From contig CP099863.1 in the NCBI GenBank assembly GCA_024134725.1, forward strand, positions 1,359,501 through 1,423,500: a stretch of DNA of 64,000 nt. The letters are read 5' to 3'. The DNA comes from Bacillus sp. 1780r2a1 (GTDB lineage Bacteria > Bacillota > Bacilli > Bacillales > Bacillaceae_H). The position numbers and the translations under genes are program-made. Of this stretch, positions 1-8,489 are shown piece after piece; position 1 is the stretch's first letter; each line of letters starts with the position of its first letter. The notes beneath the pieces were generated by a model. The model was not told the DNA's origin. It saw only the letters and a program-made list of their open reading frames with translations, and searched no databases.

Positions 1-645
1 TATGTGAAAGGTGATTTAGAAGGAATCGACTTCGGCGCTTCTTCTAAAACATTCGTAACTGGTAATACAGGTGTTGTATTCGGTGAGTGGAAAGACATTC
101 AAGCAGCAATTCAAGCAAACGAAGGAAAAGTAGAAGACTACGTTATCGAAAACGATCGTCGTAATTCTGCAATTCCACTTTTAGATATGAAAAATATCAA
201 AGCGCGCATTGAGCCAGGTGCAATCATTCGCGACCAAGTCGAGATTGGAGACAACGCTGTTATTATGATGGGTGCTTCAATCAACATCGGTTCTGTAATC
301 GGTGAAGGTACAATGATTGATATGAACGTTGTAATGGGTGGACGTGCAACAGTAGGTAAAAACTGTCATATCGGTGCGGGTTCAGTGTTAGCTGGCGTAA
401 TTGAGCCACCTTCTGCAAAGCCAGTTGTTGTTGAAGATGACGTTGTGATTGGTGCAAACGCAGTTGTTCTAGAAGGCGTAACAGTGGGTAAAGGTGCAGT
501 TGTTGCTGCTGGCGCAATCGTAGTTGAAGACGTACCTCCATATACGGTAGTAGCAGGTACACCAGCTCGCGTTATTAAAGAAATTGACGAAAAAACAAAA
601 TCAAAAACTGAAATTAAACAAGAGCTTCGTCAACTAAACGACTAA
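1..645 (+). CDS. dapH: 2,3,4,5-tetrahydropyridine-2,6-dicarboxylate N-acetyltransferase DapH, 5'-truncated by the window
   Basis: The enzyme acetylates tetrahydrodipicolinate with acetyl-CoA in the acetylated branch of diaminopimelate/lysine synthesis, in the cytosol. The frame is open from base 1 and 214 codons are visible. B. subtilis DapH (YkuQ) is about 236 residues, so roughly 22-26 N-terminal residues lie outside the window. The protein is a left-handed beta-helix of hexapeptide repeats (IGDNAVI, IGEGTMI, VGKNCHI, VGKGAVV) from about residue 75 to 190, with a C-terminal tail ending [10 protein letters not shown] as in homologues. The deacetylase of the next step, ykuR, follows 65 bp downstream. 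Identity is very secure; only the start is missing. Confidence 0.96.
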   Translation, partial: YVKGDLEGIDFGASSKTFVTGNTGVVFGEWKDIQAAIQANEGKVEDYVIENDRRNSAIPLLDMKNIKARIEPGAIIRDQVEIGDNAVIMMGASINIGSVIGEGTMIDMNVVMGGRATVGKNCHIGAGSVLAGVIEPPSAKPVVVEDDVVIGANAVVLEGVTVGKGAVVAAGAIVVEDVPPYTVVAGTPARVIKEIDEKTKSKTEIKQELRQLND

Positions 646-660
646 TAAGCGAAAGACACA

Positions 661-684
661 GAAAGCGTGGGCAACCACGCTTTC
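661..684 (+). terminator. Perfect hairpin between dapH and ykuR
   Basis: A 10-bp perfect stem with a GCAA tetraloop is followed by TTAACT rather than a run of T. It is more likely an mRNA-stabilising or partial attenuator hairpin than a full terminator, since ykuR has only a few bases between it and its own ribosome-binding site. Confidence 0.6.
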
Positions 685-710
685 TTAACTATAAGGAGGA
701 TTCATGGCAC

Positions 711-1838
711 GTGGACATTTCTCAATTTGCTGCTTTGCGCAGAGAATTACATAAAATACCTGAGTTAGGATTTCAAGAATTGAAAACACAAGCGTTTTTA
801 TTGCGCTATATTGAAAGTCTTCCTCAAGAACATCTTGAAATTAAAACGTGGAAAACCGGTATCTTTGTAAAGGTCAAAGGGAAAAAACCAACAAAAACAA
901 TCGGCTACCGAGCTGATATTGATGGCCTCCCAATTACGGAAGAAACCGAGTATGAGTTTTCGTCCACTCATGAAGGTTTAATGCATGCATGTGGTCATGA
1001 TTTTCACATGAGTATTGGTTTAGGAATCTTAACACACTTTGCAAGTTACCCAATTGATGATCATTTGCTGTTTATCTTTCAACCTGCAGAAGAGGGTCCA
1101 GGTGGGGCTCAGCCAATGCTTGAAAGCGAGATTATGAAAGAGTGGAAGCCTGACCAAATTGTGGCGCTACACATTGCCCCTGAATATCCAGTAGGATCAA
1201 TTGCAGTAAAAGAAGGTCTTTTATTTGCGAACACATCTGAACTGTTTATTGATTTAAAAGGAAAAGGGGGACATGCAGCATACCCGCATAATACAAATGA
1301 TATGGTAGTCGCTGCTTGTCAATTGGTTTCTCAACTGCAAACGATAGTGGCTAGAAACGTTGATCCATTAGATAGTGCCGTAATTACCGTTGGAAAAATT
1401 ACTGCTGGAACGGTTCAAAATATTATTGCTGAGCGTGCTCACATTGAAGGGACCATTCGTACTTTATCTCCTGAGTCAATGGCACGTGTAAAAGAGCGAA
1501 TTGAGGCTATTGTAAAAGGTGTGGAAGTAGGTTATCAGTGCGAGACAGTCATTGATTATGGTTGCATGTATCATCAAGTCTACAATGATCATGACATGAC
1601 AAAGGAATTTATGACATTTGCGAGAGCCCAAGAAGAAGTAGAGGTTATTGATTGTCAAAAAGCGATGACGGGAGAAGATTTCGGTTATATGCTAAAAGAG
1701 ATTCCAGGCTTTATGTTTTGGCTTGGGGTAAATTCTCCGTATGGCCTTCATCATTCAAAGCTTCAGCCAGATGAAAAAGCAATTGAGGTGGCCATTTCTC
1801 TTATCACTAGCTACTTTGAAATGAAAGGCAACGCATAA
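711..1838 (+). CDS. ykuR: N-acetyl-L,L-diaminopimelate deacetylase (M20 family)
   Basis: This hydrolase removes the acetyl group from N-acetyl-diaminopimelate, the step that completes the branch begun by DapH. The 375-residue protein matches B. subtilis YkuR along its length. The M20 metal-binding motif HACGHD is at residues 92-97 and the catalytic EE pair at 127-128; GEDFGYML near residue 320 is also conserved. The GTG at 711 is chosen because it gives the same N-terminal length as the homologue (M-x12-LH). An out-of-frame ATG at 704 lies closer to the Shine-Dalgarno AAGGAGG (693-699) but opens only 16 codons. Likely co-transcribed with dapH. Confidence 0.95.
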   Translation: MDISQFAALRRELHKIPELGFQELKTQAFLLRYIESLPQEHLEIKTWKTGIFVKVKGKKPTKTIGYRADIDGLPITEETEYEFSSTHEGLMHACGHDFHMSIGLGILTHFASYPIDDHLLFIFQPAEEGPGGAQPMLESEIMKEWKPDQIVALHIAPEYPVGSIAVKEGLLFANTSELFIDLKGKGGHAAYPHNTNDMVVAACQLVSQLQTIVARNVDPLDSAVITVGKITAGTVQNIIAERAHIEGTIRTLSPESMARVKERIEAIVKGVEVGYQCETVIDYGCMYHQVYNDHDMTKEFMTFARAQEEVEVIDCQKAMTGEDFGYMLKEIPGFMFWLGVNSPYGLHHSKLQPDEKAIEVAISLITSYFEMKGNA

Positions 1839-1840
1839 GA

Positions 1841-1866
1841 AAACCCCGGAAGCTTCCGGGGTTTTT
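1841..1866. terminator. Bidirectional terminator between ykuR and ykuT
   Basis: A 12-bp perfect palindromic stem (AAACCCCGGAAG / CTTCCGGGGTTT) has T-rich sequence on both sides, serving the convergent ykuR and ykuT transcripts. Confidence 0.9.
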
Positions 1867-1868
1867 TA

Positions 1869-2735
1869 TTATCCGTTATCTTTAGCAAGCTGTGTTGATT
1901 CGCCATTCGACTTTTCAACGTATACTTGGTGTGGGAACGGGATTTCAATTCCATGCGTGTCAAAAGCTTCTTTAAACGCTTTACGAAGCTTACGTTCTAC
2001 GCCCCACTGTTCGCCGTTTTTCGTTTTTCCAACAACTCGTAACACAACGTCCGATGCACCTAGGCCCTGAACGCCAAGGACGTTTGGTCCATCTACAATG
2101 TTCTCATCTTCTTGTGCAATACGATCACACACTTCTTGTAAGATGGAAGCTGCGCGATCAATATCGTCATCATATGAGATGCCGATGTCCACAAGTGCTC
2201 GCATATTTCCACGAGAGTGATTGCTTAGGCTTGTAATCTCACGATTTGGCACGTAGTGCAATGTGCCATCAAATCCGCGGATTTGAGTTGTACGAAGTCC
2301 TACAGATTCAACAATACCTGAAAAACTCCCTGTTGTTACATAGTCGTCTACATCGATTTGTTTTTCCAGCAGTAAGAAAAATCCTGTAACGATGTCGCTC
2401 ACAAGTCCTTGAGCGCCAAAACCGATTGCTAACCCCACTACTCCAGCACCGGCAAGAAGTGCGGTCGCTTGTACGCCAACAGTTTCAAGTAACATCACAA
2501 CAACAATAAAGATAAGAACGTATGAAAACACATTTACCATTAAGCTTTTAAGCGTAAGTGCTCGACCTTTTGATACAGTATCACGTTCCATCATACGGTT
2601 GAAAGAACGGTCAATAATACGCGTTCCAATGGAACGTACGATTAAGAAACCAATTAAGATGAGGACAAGCTTTAAAACAACTAATCCTGCAACCGTCAGA
2701 AGCTGTTCCCAATTGACTTCTGAAAAATTTAACAT
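1869..2735 (-). CDS. ykuT: Small-conductance mechanosensitive channel, MscS family
   Basis: A membrane channel that opens under hypo-osmotic tension. Three membrane segments lie in the first ~130 residues; the last carries the Gly/Ala-rich pore helix (LLAGAGVVGLAIGFGAQGLV) typical of MscS TM3, followed by the cytoplasmic beta and alpha/beta domains (VDDYVTTGSFSGIVESVGLR, then YVPNREI). I take the ATG at 2735 (N-terminus MLNFSEVNW, 288 residues) because AAAGGATG lies a few bases upstream. An in-frame ATG eight codons earlier has no Shine-Dalgarno. It is the usual gene between ykuR and ykuU in Bacillus. Confidence 0.93.
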   Translation of the reverse strand: MLNFSEVNWEQLLTVAGLVVLKLVLILIGFLIVRSIGTRIIDRSFNRMMERDTVSKGRALTLKSLMVNVFSYVLIFIVVVMLLETVGVQATALLAGAGVVGLAIGFGAQGLVSDIVTGFFLLLEKQIDVDDYVTTGSFSGIVESVGLRTTQIRGFDGTLHYVPNREITSLSNHSRGNMRALVDIGISYDDDIDRAASILQEVCDRIAQEDENIVDGPNVLGVQGLGASDVVLRVVGKTKNGEQWGVERKLRKAFKEAFDTHGIEIPFPHQVYVEKSNGESTQLAKDNG

Positions 2736-3077
2736 AAAAAATTCATCCTTTCTAAACATAAAACACTTAACTGGAAATAAATCAAAAAGATAACCATATG
2801 TAATGTAAAAACTTGCTTAGTTTCTGGCTCTTTCAGTACATTATTTTATTCCCGCTATTAGACATGCTAAACTTAATTTGTCCCTTTTTGCAAGTCATTA
2901 ATGCTATTTTTTCTAGAAGTGAACAAAAAAAGTTCGTTTATCTTAGATAAAAATAGGGCATACCATGTATGTCGTCCTATTTCATGTAGTTTATAACTAA
3001 TTAATAGGTATAATTTACTATATTTAAATGAAAAGCAGAATAAACATGAGCTTATTATTATGTTGGAGGGATGATTC
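2736..3077. other. Divergent ykuT/ykuU intergenic region
   Basis: This gap holds no convincing gene. It contains an inverted repeat AAATAGG/CCTATTT at 2951-2982, with an inner ATAC/GTAT pair, and a TATAAT at 3009-3014 that fits a sigma-A -10 for ykuU. The Shine-Dalgarno GGAGGG of ykuU is at 3065-3070. No PerR or Fur box is evident by eye. Confidence 0.5.
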
Positions 3078-3620
3078 ATGCCAGAACGCATGGTAGCCAA
3101 GCAGGCCCCACGCTTTGAAATGGAAGCAGTACTGCCGAATAAAGAGTTTGGAAAAGTAAGCTTAGAAGAGAATATGAAACAAGAGAAATGGACAGTTCTT
3201 TTCTTTTACCCTATGGATTTTACAGCAGTATGTCCAACTGAAATTACGGCTTTGTCAGATCGCTACGATGAATTTAAAAAGCTAGAGGCAGAAGTAATTG
3301 GTGTTTCAACAGATACTATTCATACGCATTTAGCTTGGATTAAAGCAGATCGACGAGATAACGGACTAGGCCCAGTTAATTATCCTTTAGCCGCAGATAC
3401 AAATCATATTGTTTCACGTGAATATGGCGTTTTAATTGAAGAGAAAGGCGTAGCTTTACGCGGGTTATTTATCATTAGTCCTCAAGGAGAACTAATGTAT
3501 GCTGTTGTCAACCATAATAATATCGGCCGAGATGTAGATGAAACGCTGCGAGTGTTACACGCTCTACAAACTGGTGAGCTTTGTCCCGCAAATTGGAGAC
3601 CAGGACAAGCAACGTTATAA
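3078..3620 (+). CDS. ykuU: 2-Cys peroxiredoxin YkuU
   Basis: A thiol peroxidase of the AhpC/Prx1 type that reduces hydrogen peroxide and organic peroxides. The peroxidatic cysteine is C52 in FTAVCPTE and the resolving cysteine is C169 in GELCPANW near the C-terminus, the typical 2-Cys arrangement. Length (180 residues) matches B. subtilis YkuU. In B. subtilis ykuU is followed by the thioredoxin-like ykuV; here a 6-phosphogluconate dehydrogenase follows instead, so the reducing partner must be encoded elsewhere. Confidence 0.94.
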   Translation: MPERMVAKQAPRFEMEAVLPNKEFGKVSLEENMKQEKWTVLFFYPMDFTAVCPTEITALSDRYDEFKKLEAEVIGVSTDTIHTHLAWIKADRRDNGLGPVNYPLAADTNHIVSREYGVLIEEKGVALRGLFIISPQGELMYAVVNHNNIGRDVDETLRVLHALQTGELCPANWRPGQATL

Positions 3621-3717
3621 AATCACGAAAAGCGTATGCTAAACATGAACATAAGAGATTTCTTACAGCTAAGTTCAGCTGTAGAGTTAGGTAAAACCAA
3701 GTGAAAATACATAAATG

Positions 3718-3752
3718 CTGATGTTTCTGAAAAGTAGACATCAGTGTTTTTT
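3718..3752 (+). terminator. Terminator downstream of ykuU
   Basis: Stem CTGATGT/ACATCAG with a 13-base loop is followed by TGTTTTTTAT. Confidence 0.75.
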
Positions 3753-3844
3753 ATGTTTTGTTTGTTCAGAAAGTGGAAAATACGTTTGAAGATGCCGAAT
3801 TTATATCATACTAACGATAATTTAGTATTGAAGGAGGAATTTAG

Positions 3845-4741
3845 ATGCAAATTGGAATGATTGGTTTAGGAAAGATGGGAGCTAACCTTTCTCTAAACTT
3901 GATGGAATACAACCATGCAGTTGTAGCATTTGACGTGAATAAAGAAGCAGTTAAAACGTTGGAGGAACAAGGAGCTTTAGGAGCTCATTCAGTAGAAGAA
4001 TTAGTTAAAAAGTTAGAAAAGCCTAAAGTAGCTTGGGTTATGGTACCAGCAGGCGATCTTACAGAAAAGGTAATCAATGAACTTCACGACTTGCTTGATG
4101 AAGGAGATATTATTATAGATGGTGGAAATTCAAAGTATCAAGATTCTGTTCGTCGTGCTGAAAAAGCTCATCAAAAAGGAATTCACTTTTTTGATGTCGG
4201 AACTAGCGGCGGGATGGAAGGAGCACGAAATGGAGCTTGCATGATGATTGGTGGAGACAAGGAAGCTTTCGCACACATTGAACCTATTTTTAAAGATATC
4301 AATGTAGACAAAGGCTATCTATATGCAGGAGATGCAGGAAGCGGCCATTTCTTGAAAATGGTGCATAATGGAATTGAATATGGCATGATGCAAGCAATTG
4401 CAGAAGGATTTGATGTCTTGGAAAAAAGTCAGTTTAATTATGACTATGAAGCAGTTGCAAGAGTATGGAATAATGGCTCTGTTATCCGCTCATGGTTAAT
4501 TGAACTGATGGAACGTGCCTTTTCAAAAGATCCTCGTTTGGATGATATCCGAGGTGTGATGCACTCTTCTGGAGAAGGAAAATGGACCGTTGAATCAGCT
4601 TTAGATTTACAAGTTCCAACACCAGTTATTGCTCTTTCACTAATGATGCGCTATCGTTCATTAGAAGATGATACCTTTACAGGAAAAGTTGTGGCTGCCC
4701 TTCGGAACGAATTCGGTGGTCATGCTGTAGAGAAGAAGTAA
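3845..4741 (+). CDS. 6-phosphogluconate dehydrogenase (decarboxylating), short YqeC/GntZ-type
   Basis: Oxidative decarboxylation of 6-phosphogluconate to ribulose 5-phosphate. At 298 residues it belongs to the short Gnd subclass, unlike the ~470-residue GndA. The Rossmann motif GLGKMG is at residues 7-12, the substrate-binding DGGNSKYQDS follows at about 94-103, and the catalytic-lysine segment FLKMVHNGIEYG is near residue 172. The Shine-Dalgarno AAGGAGG (3831-3837) lies 7 bp before the ATG. The gene stands alone between two terminators. In B. subtilis the similar yqeC is elsewhere, so the position is lineage-specific. Cofactor preference (NAD or NADP) cannot be read from the sequence with confidence. 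Confidence 0.9.
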   Translation: MQIGMIGLGKMGANLSLNLMEYNHAVVAFDVNKEAVKTLEEQGALGAHSVEELVKKLEKPKVAWVMVPAGDLTEKVINELHDLLDEGDIIIDGGNSKYQDSVRRAEKAHQKGIHFFDVGTSGGMEGARNGACMMIGGDKEAFAHIEPIFKDINVDKGYLYAGDAGSGHFLKMVHNGIEYGMMQAIAEGFDVLEKSQFNYDYEAVARVWNNGSVIRSWLIELMERAFSKDPRLDDIRGVMHSSGEGKWTVESALDLQVPTPVIALSLMMRYRSLEDDTFTGKVVAALRNEFGGHAVEKK

Positions 4742-4751
4742 AGGAAAGCCT

Positions 4752-4780
4752 AAAAGCTGTGGAAATCCGCAGCTTTTTTT
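4752..4780 (+). terminator. Terminator of the 6-phosphogluconate dehydrogenase gene
   Basis: An 11-bp stem (AAAAGCTGTGG/CCGCAGCTTTT, one wobble pair) with an AAAT loop is followed by a T run. Confidence 0.9.
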
Positions 4781-4874
4781 CTGCAAGCTGCTATGTAAAA
4801 AGGAAAGAAGCCTTACATTATGGTAAAATAAAGTAGTATATGGACTTCACTTGTTACTTTATGGAGGATTTTTC

Positions 4875-5537
4875 ATGAAAAAGGAATTTGCAGTAATTGG
4901 ATTAGGGAGATTTGGCGGTAGCATTTGTAAAACACTAAGCGATCAAGGCATGGAAGTACTGGCAATTGATACGGATGAAGAGAAAGTAAATGAGTATGCG
5001 AGTATTGCTTCACATGCTGTAGTAGGAGATTCTACGGATGAAGGTGTATTAAAAAGTTTAGGTATTCGCAACTTTGATCATGTCATAGTAGCAATTGGTG
5101 ATAATATTCAAGCAAGTATCTTAACCACGCTGATTTTAAAAGAGCTAGGCGTAAAGAAAATTACGGTAAAAGCGCAAAACGATTATCATGCTAAGGTACT
5201 ATCAAAAATTGGAGCTAACTTTATTGTGCATCCAGAGCGTGATATGGGTAGAAGAATTGCCAATAGTATGATTTCCAATAGCGTACTTGACTATTTAGAG
5301 CTATCGGATGAACATAGTATTGTTGAGTTAGTTGCTAGTAAAAGAATGGCGGGAAATACGCTTATTGATTTAGATATCCGTGCCAAATATGGTATCAATA
5401 TTGTGGCAATTAAGAGGAACCAAGATATTATTGTCTCTCCGCAAGCATCAGAGTCAATCAAGCAGGGTGACATTTTAATTGTTATTGGTGCAGATGTAAA
5501 TATTAATCGATTTGAAAATAAATTCGCAGATATGTAA
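4875..5537 (+). CDS. ktrC: Potassium channel regulatory subunit KtrC (RCK protein)
   Basis: The cytoplasmic gating ring of a Ktr potassium uptake channel, acting with a membrane subunit (KtrD) encoded elsewhere. It has an N-terminal TrkA-N/RCK_N Rossmann domain with GLGRFG at residues 9-14 and an acidic IDTDEEKV ribose-binding turn, then a TrkA-C domain from about residue 135, the site of c-di-AMP binding in homologues. The start is the ATG at 4875 (MKKEFAV), preceded by ATGGAGGA. It gives 220 residues, against 221 in B. subtilis KtrC. The gene is monocistronic, bounded by terminators. Confidence 0.95.
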   Translation: MKKEFAVIGLGRFGGSICKTLSDQGMEVLAIDTDEEKVNEYASIASHAVVGDSTDEGVLKSLGIRNFDHVIVAIGDNIQASILTTLILKELGVKKITVKAQNDYHAKVLSKIGANFIVHPERDMGRRIANSMISNSVLDYLELSDEHSIVELVASKRMAGNTLIDLDIRAKYGINIVAIKRNQDIIVSPQASESIKQGDILIVIGADVNINRFENKFADM

Positions 5538-5540
5538 TGA

Positions 5541-5574
5541 AAACCTGCTTTCATCAATGGAAGCAGGTTTTTTA
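5541..5574 (+). terminator. ktrC terminator
   Basis: Stem AAACCTGCTT/AAGCAGGTTT, with extra pairing inside, followed by TTT. Confidence 0.9.
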
Positions 5575-5644
5575 CTATGTATTTATAGAAAATATGGATT
5601 TTATTGGTGTTTTGCTAGTACAATAGTAATCGGAGGAATGAAAG

Positions 5645-6739
5645 GTGAAAAAATTTTTAATACAAACCACTATTTTTTTAGCAATATGGATTACGCTTTT
5701 TATTTCAGTGTATGAAAGCGTAAATACTCTTGAATTACTTTTTTTAAATTTCCTCTCAATGCTTATTTATTTTACAAAACCGCTGTGGAAGCAGAAGTTT
5801 GGAAATCAAATGTGTCAGGTATTGGTACTATCAACCTTAGGGTTCTTTCTATCGTTCTCTCCACTTTTAATTGCACTTTTTCTATATGTTAGTGTTGAGA
5901 CAGCTAGTGAAGTGAATGGGGGTTATTTTCGAATCTATGCTGTATGTACAATGGTTGCTTTTTTACTCTTAAGCTGGATTAAGCTAGAAGTGCCATTACT
6001 GCCAACAGTTATCATAACTGTACTAATTGGGGTCGTCTTGTATCAATTATGTATAAGCAGGGAAGATACGCAACAAAAACAGCTTTTATATGATGAGCTA
6101 AGAGGGGAATACCGTTCTCTCAAACGAATGAGTTTGGAGGCAGAGAAAGCTGCTCGAAATGAAGAAAGAACAAGAATTGCTCGAGATATTCACGATTCTG
6201 TCGGTCATAAATTAACGGCTTTATTATTAAATATTCAGGTGTTAAAGATGAGTCAAGAGTTAGAAAGTGTACAGTTGGACCAATTAAAACATTTGGCGGA
6301 AGAAAGCTTAGCGGAAACACGTCATGCTGTAAAAGAGTTGGATAAATCAACTTTACAAGGAGTAGCATCTGTTGTTCATTTAATTAGAAAGTTAGAATCA
6401 GAGAGTCATATGAACGTGTCGTTTACAGTGAAGCAACGAGTATTATCGCTGGCGTTGTCTAATATTCAAAGCGTTGCGTTGTATCGCGCTATTCAAGAGG
6501 GGTTTACAAACGCCATGCGTCATGGTAGTTCAAGAGAGTTAGCAATCACTTTAATGCTATCACCAGTAGGTGATTTATCTTTCCAGATAAAGAATAGCAT
6601 TGCCACTGATACACCGCCTTTTCGAGAAGGGTTTGGGTTAAAATCACTAAAGCAACGGATTGAAAGTATCGATGGGCAAGTAAGTTACTTTCAAACACCT
6701 GAACATTTTTTTATAGAAGGCATTATTAAACTAGATTAA
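5645..6739 (+). CDS. Membrane sensor histidine kinase, NarL/DesK-type (LnrJ-like)
   Basis: Sensor of a two-component pair whose response regulator follows immediately. The first ~145 residues form about five membrane segments with no sizeable extracytoplasmic domain, so it is probably an intramembrane-sensing kinase. A short coiled linker leads to a HisKA_3 box (ARDIHDSVGHK, His183) and a HATPase domain with the N box NAMRHG (N289) and G box EGFGLKSL. The start is GTG 5645, 8 bp after GGAGG (5632-5636). With the regulator and the ABC genes it resembles B. subtilis LnrJKLMN (YfiJKLMN), the linearmycin-resistance system. YvfTU-YvfRS is an alternative relative. The inducer here is unknown. Confidence 0.85.
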   Translation: MKKFLIQTTIFLAIWITLFISVYESVNTLELLFLNFLSMLIYFTKPLWKQKFGNQMCQVLVLSTLGFFLSFSPLLIALFLYVSVETASEVNGGYFRIYAVCTMVAFLLLSWIKLEVPLLPTVIITVLIGVVLYQLCISREDTQQKQLLYDELRGEYRSLKRMSLEAEKAARNEERTRIARDIHDSVGHKLTALLLNIQVLKMSQELESVQLDQLKHLAEESLAETRHAVKELDKSTLQGVASVVHLIRKLESESHMNVSFTVKQRVLSLALSNIQSVALYRAIQEGFTNAMRHGSSRELAITLMLSPVGDLSFQIKNSIATDTPPFREGFGLKSLKQRIESIDGQVSYFQTPEHFFIEGIIKLD

Positions 6740-6762
6740 TGAACGTGAAGAAGGTGAATTAC

Positions 6763-7395
6763 TTGATTCATATTTTACTTGTAGAAGACCAAAGTATTGT
6801 TCGATCAGGAATTAAAATGATGATTGAACAGGATGTTTCGCTTTGCGTGCGAGCAGAAGCGAGTAATGGCAAAGAAGCGCTAGAGCAGTTGGAACGCCAT
6901 TTGATTGATCTTGTAATCATGGACGTATCAATGCCAATTATGAACGGAATTGAATCGACACAGAGAATAAAAGCGCAGTGGCCGACAATACGCGTGCTAA
7001 TGTTAACGACCTTTAATGATGAGGAGTATGCCATGCAGGCTCTTCAATATGGAGCAAATGGGTTTATGCTAAAAACCGCTGACCCTGAGCATCTCATTCA
7101 ATCCATTCATAGCTGTATGAACGGTGGTTTAAGTATTCACGATCATGTAACAGCTAAAATTATGCCAAGGCTATTAAGGCAAGAGTCAACAGAGCCTATA
7201 CAAGTTGAACTTACAAAAAGAGAACGAGAATTAGTCAAGCTTGTGGGGGAAGGAAAGACGAACAAAGAAATTGCAACAGAGCTTTATTTATCAATTGGAA
7301 CGGTTAAGAATCATCTTACACAAATTTTACATAAGTTTGAGCTACGTGATCGCACTCAGTTAGCTATTTATGCTGTAAAAAATCACTTAGCGTGA
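6763..7395 (+). CDS. LuxR/NarL-family response regulator (LnrK-like)
   Basis: Cognate regulator of the preceding kinase. It has a receiver domain with phospho-acceptor Asp54 (VIMDVSMP) and a LuxR-type helix-turn-helix at the C-terminus (LTKRERELVKLVGEG, then KEIATELYLSIGTVKNH). I choose TTG 6763 because AAGAAGGTGA lies 5 bp upstream and it places the receiver Asp at the usual position 54. An ATG at 6739 overlaps the kinase stop codon (TAATG) but lacks a Shine-Dalgarno. The gene ends at a terminator, so the transporter genes are probably a separate unit controlled by this protein. Confidence 0.88.
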   Translation: MIHILLVEDQSIVRSGIKMMIEQDVSLCVRAEASNGKEALEQLERHLIDLVIMDVSMPIMNGIESTQRIKAQWPTIRVLMLTTFNDEEYAMQALQYGANGFMLKTADPEHLIQSIHSCMNGGLSIHDHVTAKIMPRLLRQESTEPIQVELTKRERELVKLVGEGKTNKEIATELYLSIGTVKNHLTQILHKFELRDRTQLAIYAVKNHLA

Positions 7396-7398
7396 AGA

Positions 7399-7430
7399 AA
7401 TCTTCTGACAATCGATCAGAAGATTTTTTG
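7399..7430 (+). terminator. Terminator separating the two-component genes from the ABC genes
   Basis: A perfect 10-bp stem AATCTTCTGA/TCAGAAGATT with a 7-base loop, followed by TTTT. Confidence 0.9.
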
Positions 7431-7435
7431 TCATG

Positions 7436-7506
7436 TGACGGAGGTCATAGTTTGGGGAAGAAGAAGTGACGGAGGTAAGTGGTGAAGAAAGTGTTGAATT
7501 TATAAG
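7436..7506 (+). promoter_or_regulatory. Candidate response-regulator operator and promoter for the ABC operon
   Basis: TGACGGAGGT occurs twice, at 7436-7445 and 7467-7476, exactly 31 bp apart (three helical turns). The first copy is a full dyad, TGAC-N4-GTCA. A -10-like TATAAG follows at 7501-7506, and the expected -35 position (7478-7483) has no good hexamer and abuts the second copy. This is the layout of a promoter that needs an activator. Binding by the adjacent LuxR-type regulator is an inference. Confidence 0.6.
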
Positions 7507-7541
7507 ATGAAGTAAGAAAGAAAATAAGGGAGTGAAGCCTC

Positions 7542-8474
7542 ATGCTAGAAGTTGTCGAACTAAATAAAGTATACAAAAAAACGAAAGTAGTAAATAATGT
7601 TAGCTTATTTTTGGAACGCGGCGAAACAATTGGATTATTAGGGCCAAACGGTGCAGGAAAGTCAACAACCATTTCTTTGATTTCGTCTCTTATTAAACCG
7701 TCAAGCGGTGACATACGTATCAATGGGAAAAGCAGCATAGGTAATCCAAGTCATATGAGAAAAGTACTGGGCGTTGTACCTCAAGAACTAGCTTTATATG
7801 ATGAATTAACCGCAAGAGAAAACCTAGACTTTTTTGGAAGAACTCAAAGGATGAAAGGAAAACACTTGGCTGAAAAAGTAGATGAAATTTTAAATATGAT
7901 TAGCTTAACAAATCGCCAGCATGATCGTGTCAAAATCTTTTCTGGAGGAATGAAAAGACGACTTAATATTGGTATCGCTCTTCTTCATAGTCCAAAGCTT
8001 TTAATTATGGATGAACCAACCGTTGGAATTGATCCGCAGTCTAGGTTTCATATTTTAGAGTCAGTTAAGCATTTAAATCAGCACTATGGTATTAGCGTAA
8101 TCTATACAAGCCACTATATGGAAGAAGTGGAACAGCTTTGCCATCGCATTTACATTATGGATAAAGGAAATATTATTGCTTCTGGTACAAAAGAAGAGCT
8201 TCGAAGTATTTTATCTTCTGAACAAGTTATTCATTTTAAGGCCGATTGGATTAAAGAAGGACTTATTCATAAGCTACAGTCTCACCCAGCTGTTTCAAAG
8301 TTAACGCATACGGATGGATCTGTTCAGTTCTCTGTTCCCAAAAATGTGAATATACTAGCCGATTTATTTAAGTTTGCTGAGGAACAAGAGATGATGATTT
8401 CTTCTGTTCAGATTGAAGCACCTACGCTTGAAGATGTGTTTTTACATTTGACTGGTCGAACGTTAAGAGATTAA
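7542..8474 (+). CDS. ABC transporter ATP-binding protein (LnrL-like)
   Basis: The ATPase of an ABC-2-type exporter built with the two permeases downstream. Walker A is GPNGAGKST near residue 38, the signature FSGGMKRR follows near 132, and Walker B LLIMDEPTVGID near 152. The C-terminal ~90 residues form the accessory domain seen in drug/lipopeptide exporters of the NatA/YfiL type. Length (310) is close to B. subtilis LnrL (about 311). The Shine-Dalgarno AAGGGAGTG precedes the ATG. Probable role: export or removal of a membrane-active antimicrobial; substrate unknown. Confidence 0.87.
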   Translation: MLEVVELNKVYKKTKVVNNVSLFLERGETIGLLGPNGAGKSTTISLISSLIKPSSGDIRINGKSSIGNPSHMRKVLGVVPQELALYDELTARENLDFFGRTQRMKGKHLAEKVDEILNMISLTNRQHDRVKIFSGGMKRRLNIGIALLHSPKLLIMDEPTVGIDPQSRFHILESVKHLNQHYGISVIYTSHYMEEVEQLCHRIYIMDKGNIIASGTKEELRSILSSEQVIHFKADWIKEGLIHKLQSHPAVSKLTHTDGSVQFSVPKNVNILADLFKFAEEQEMMISSVQIEAPTLEDVFLHLTGRTLRD

Positions 8475-8489
8475 TGAGGGGGAATCAGG

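Noticed and set aside
281-562. Minus-strand 93-codon ORF inside dapH, and similar antisense ORFs in pdhA-D, typA, pyc and ctaD
   Set aside because: They lie wholly within strongly biased real genes, lack ribosome-binding sites and have low-complexity Leu/Gln- or Ser-rich products expected from the reverse complement.
704-754. ATG 704 as evidence of a frameshift at the ykuR start
   Set aside because: The GTG at 711 gives exactly the homologue's N-terminal length and the frame is intact throughout, so no frameshift is needed.
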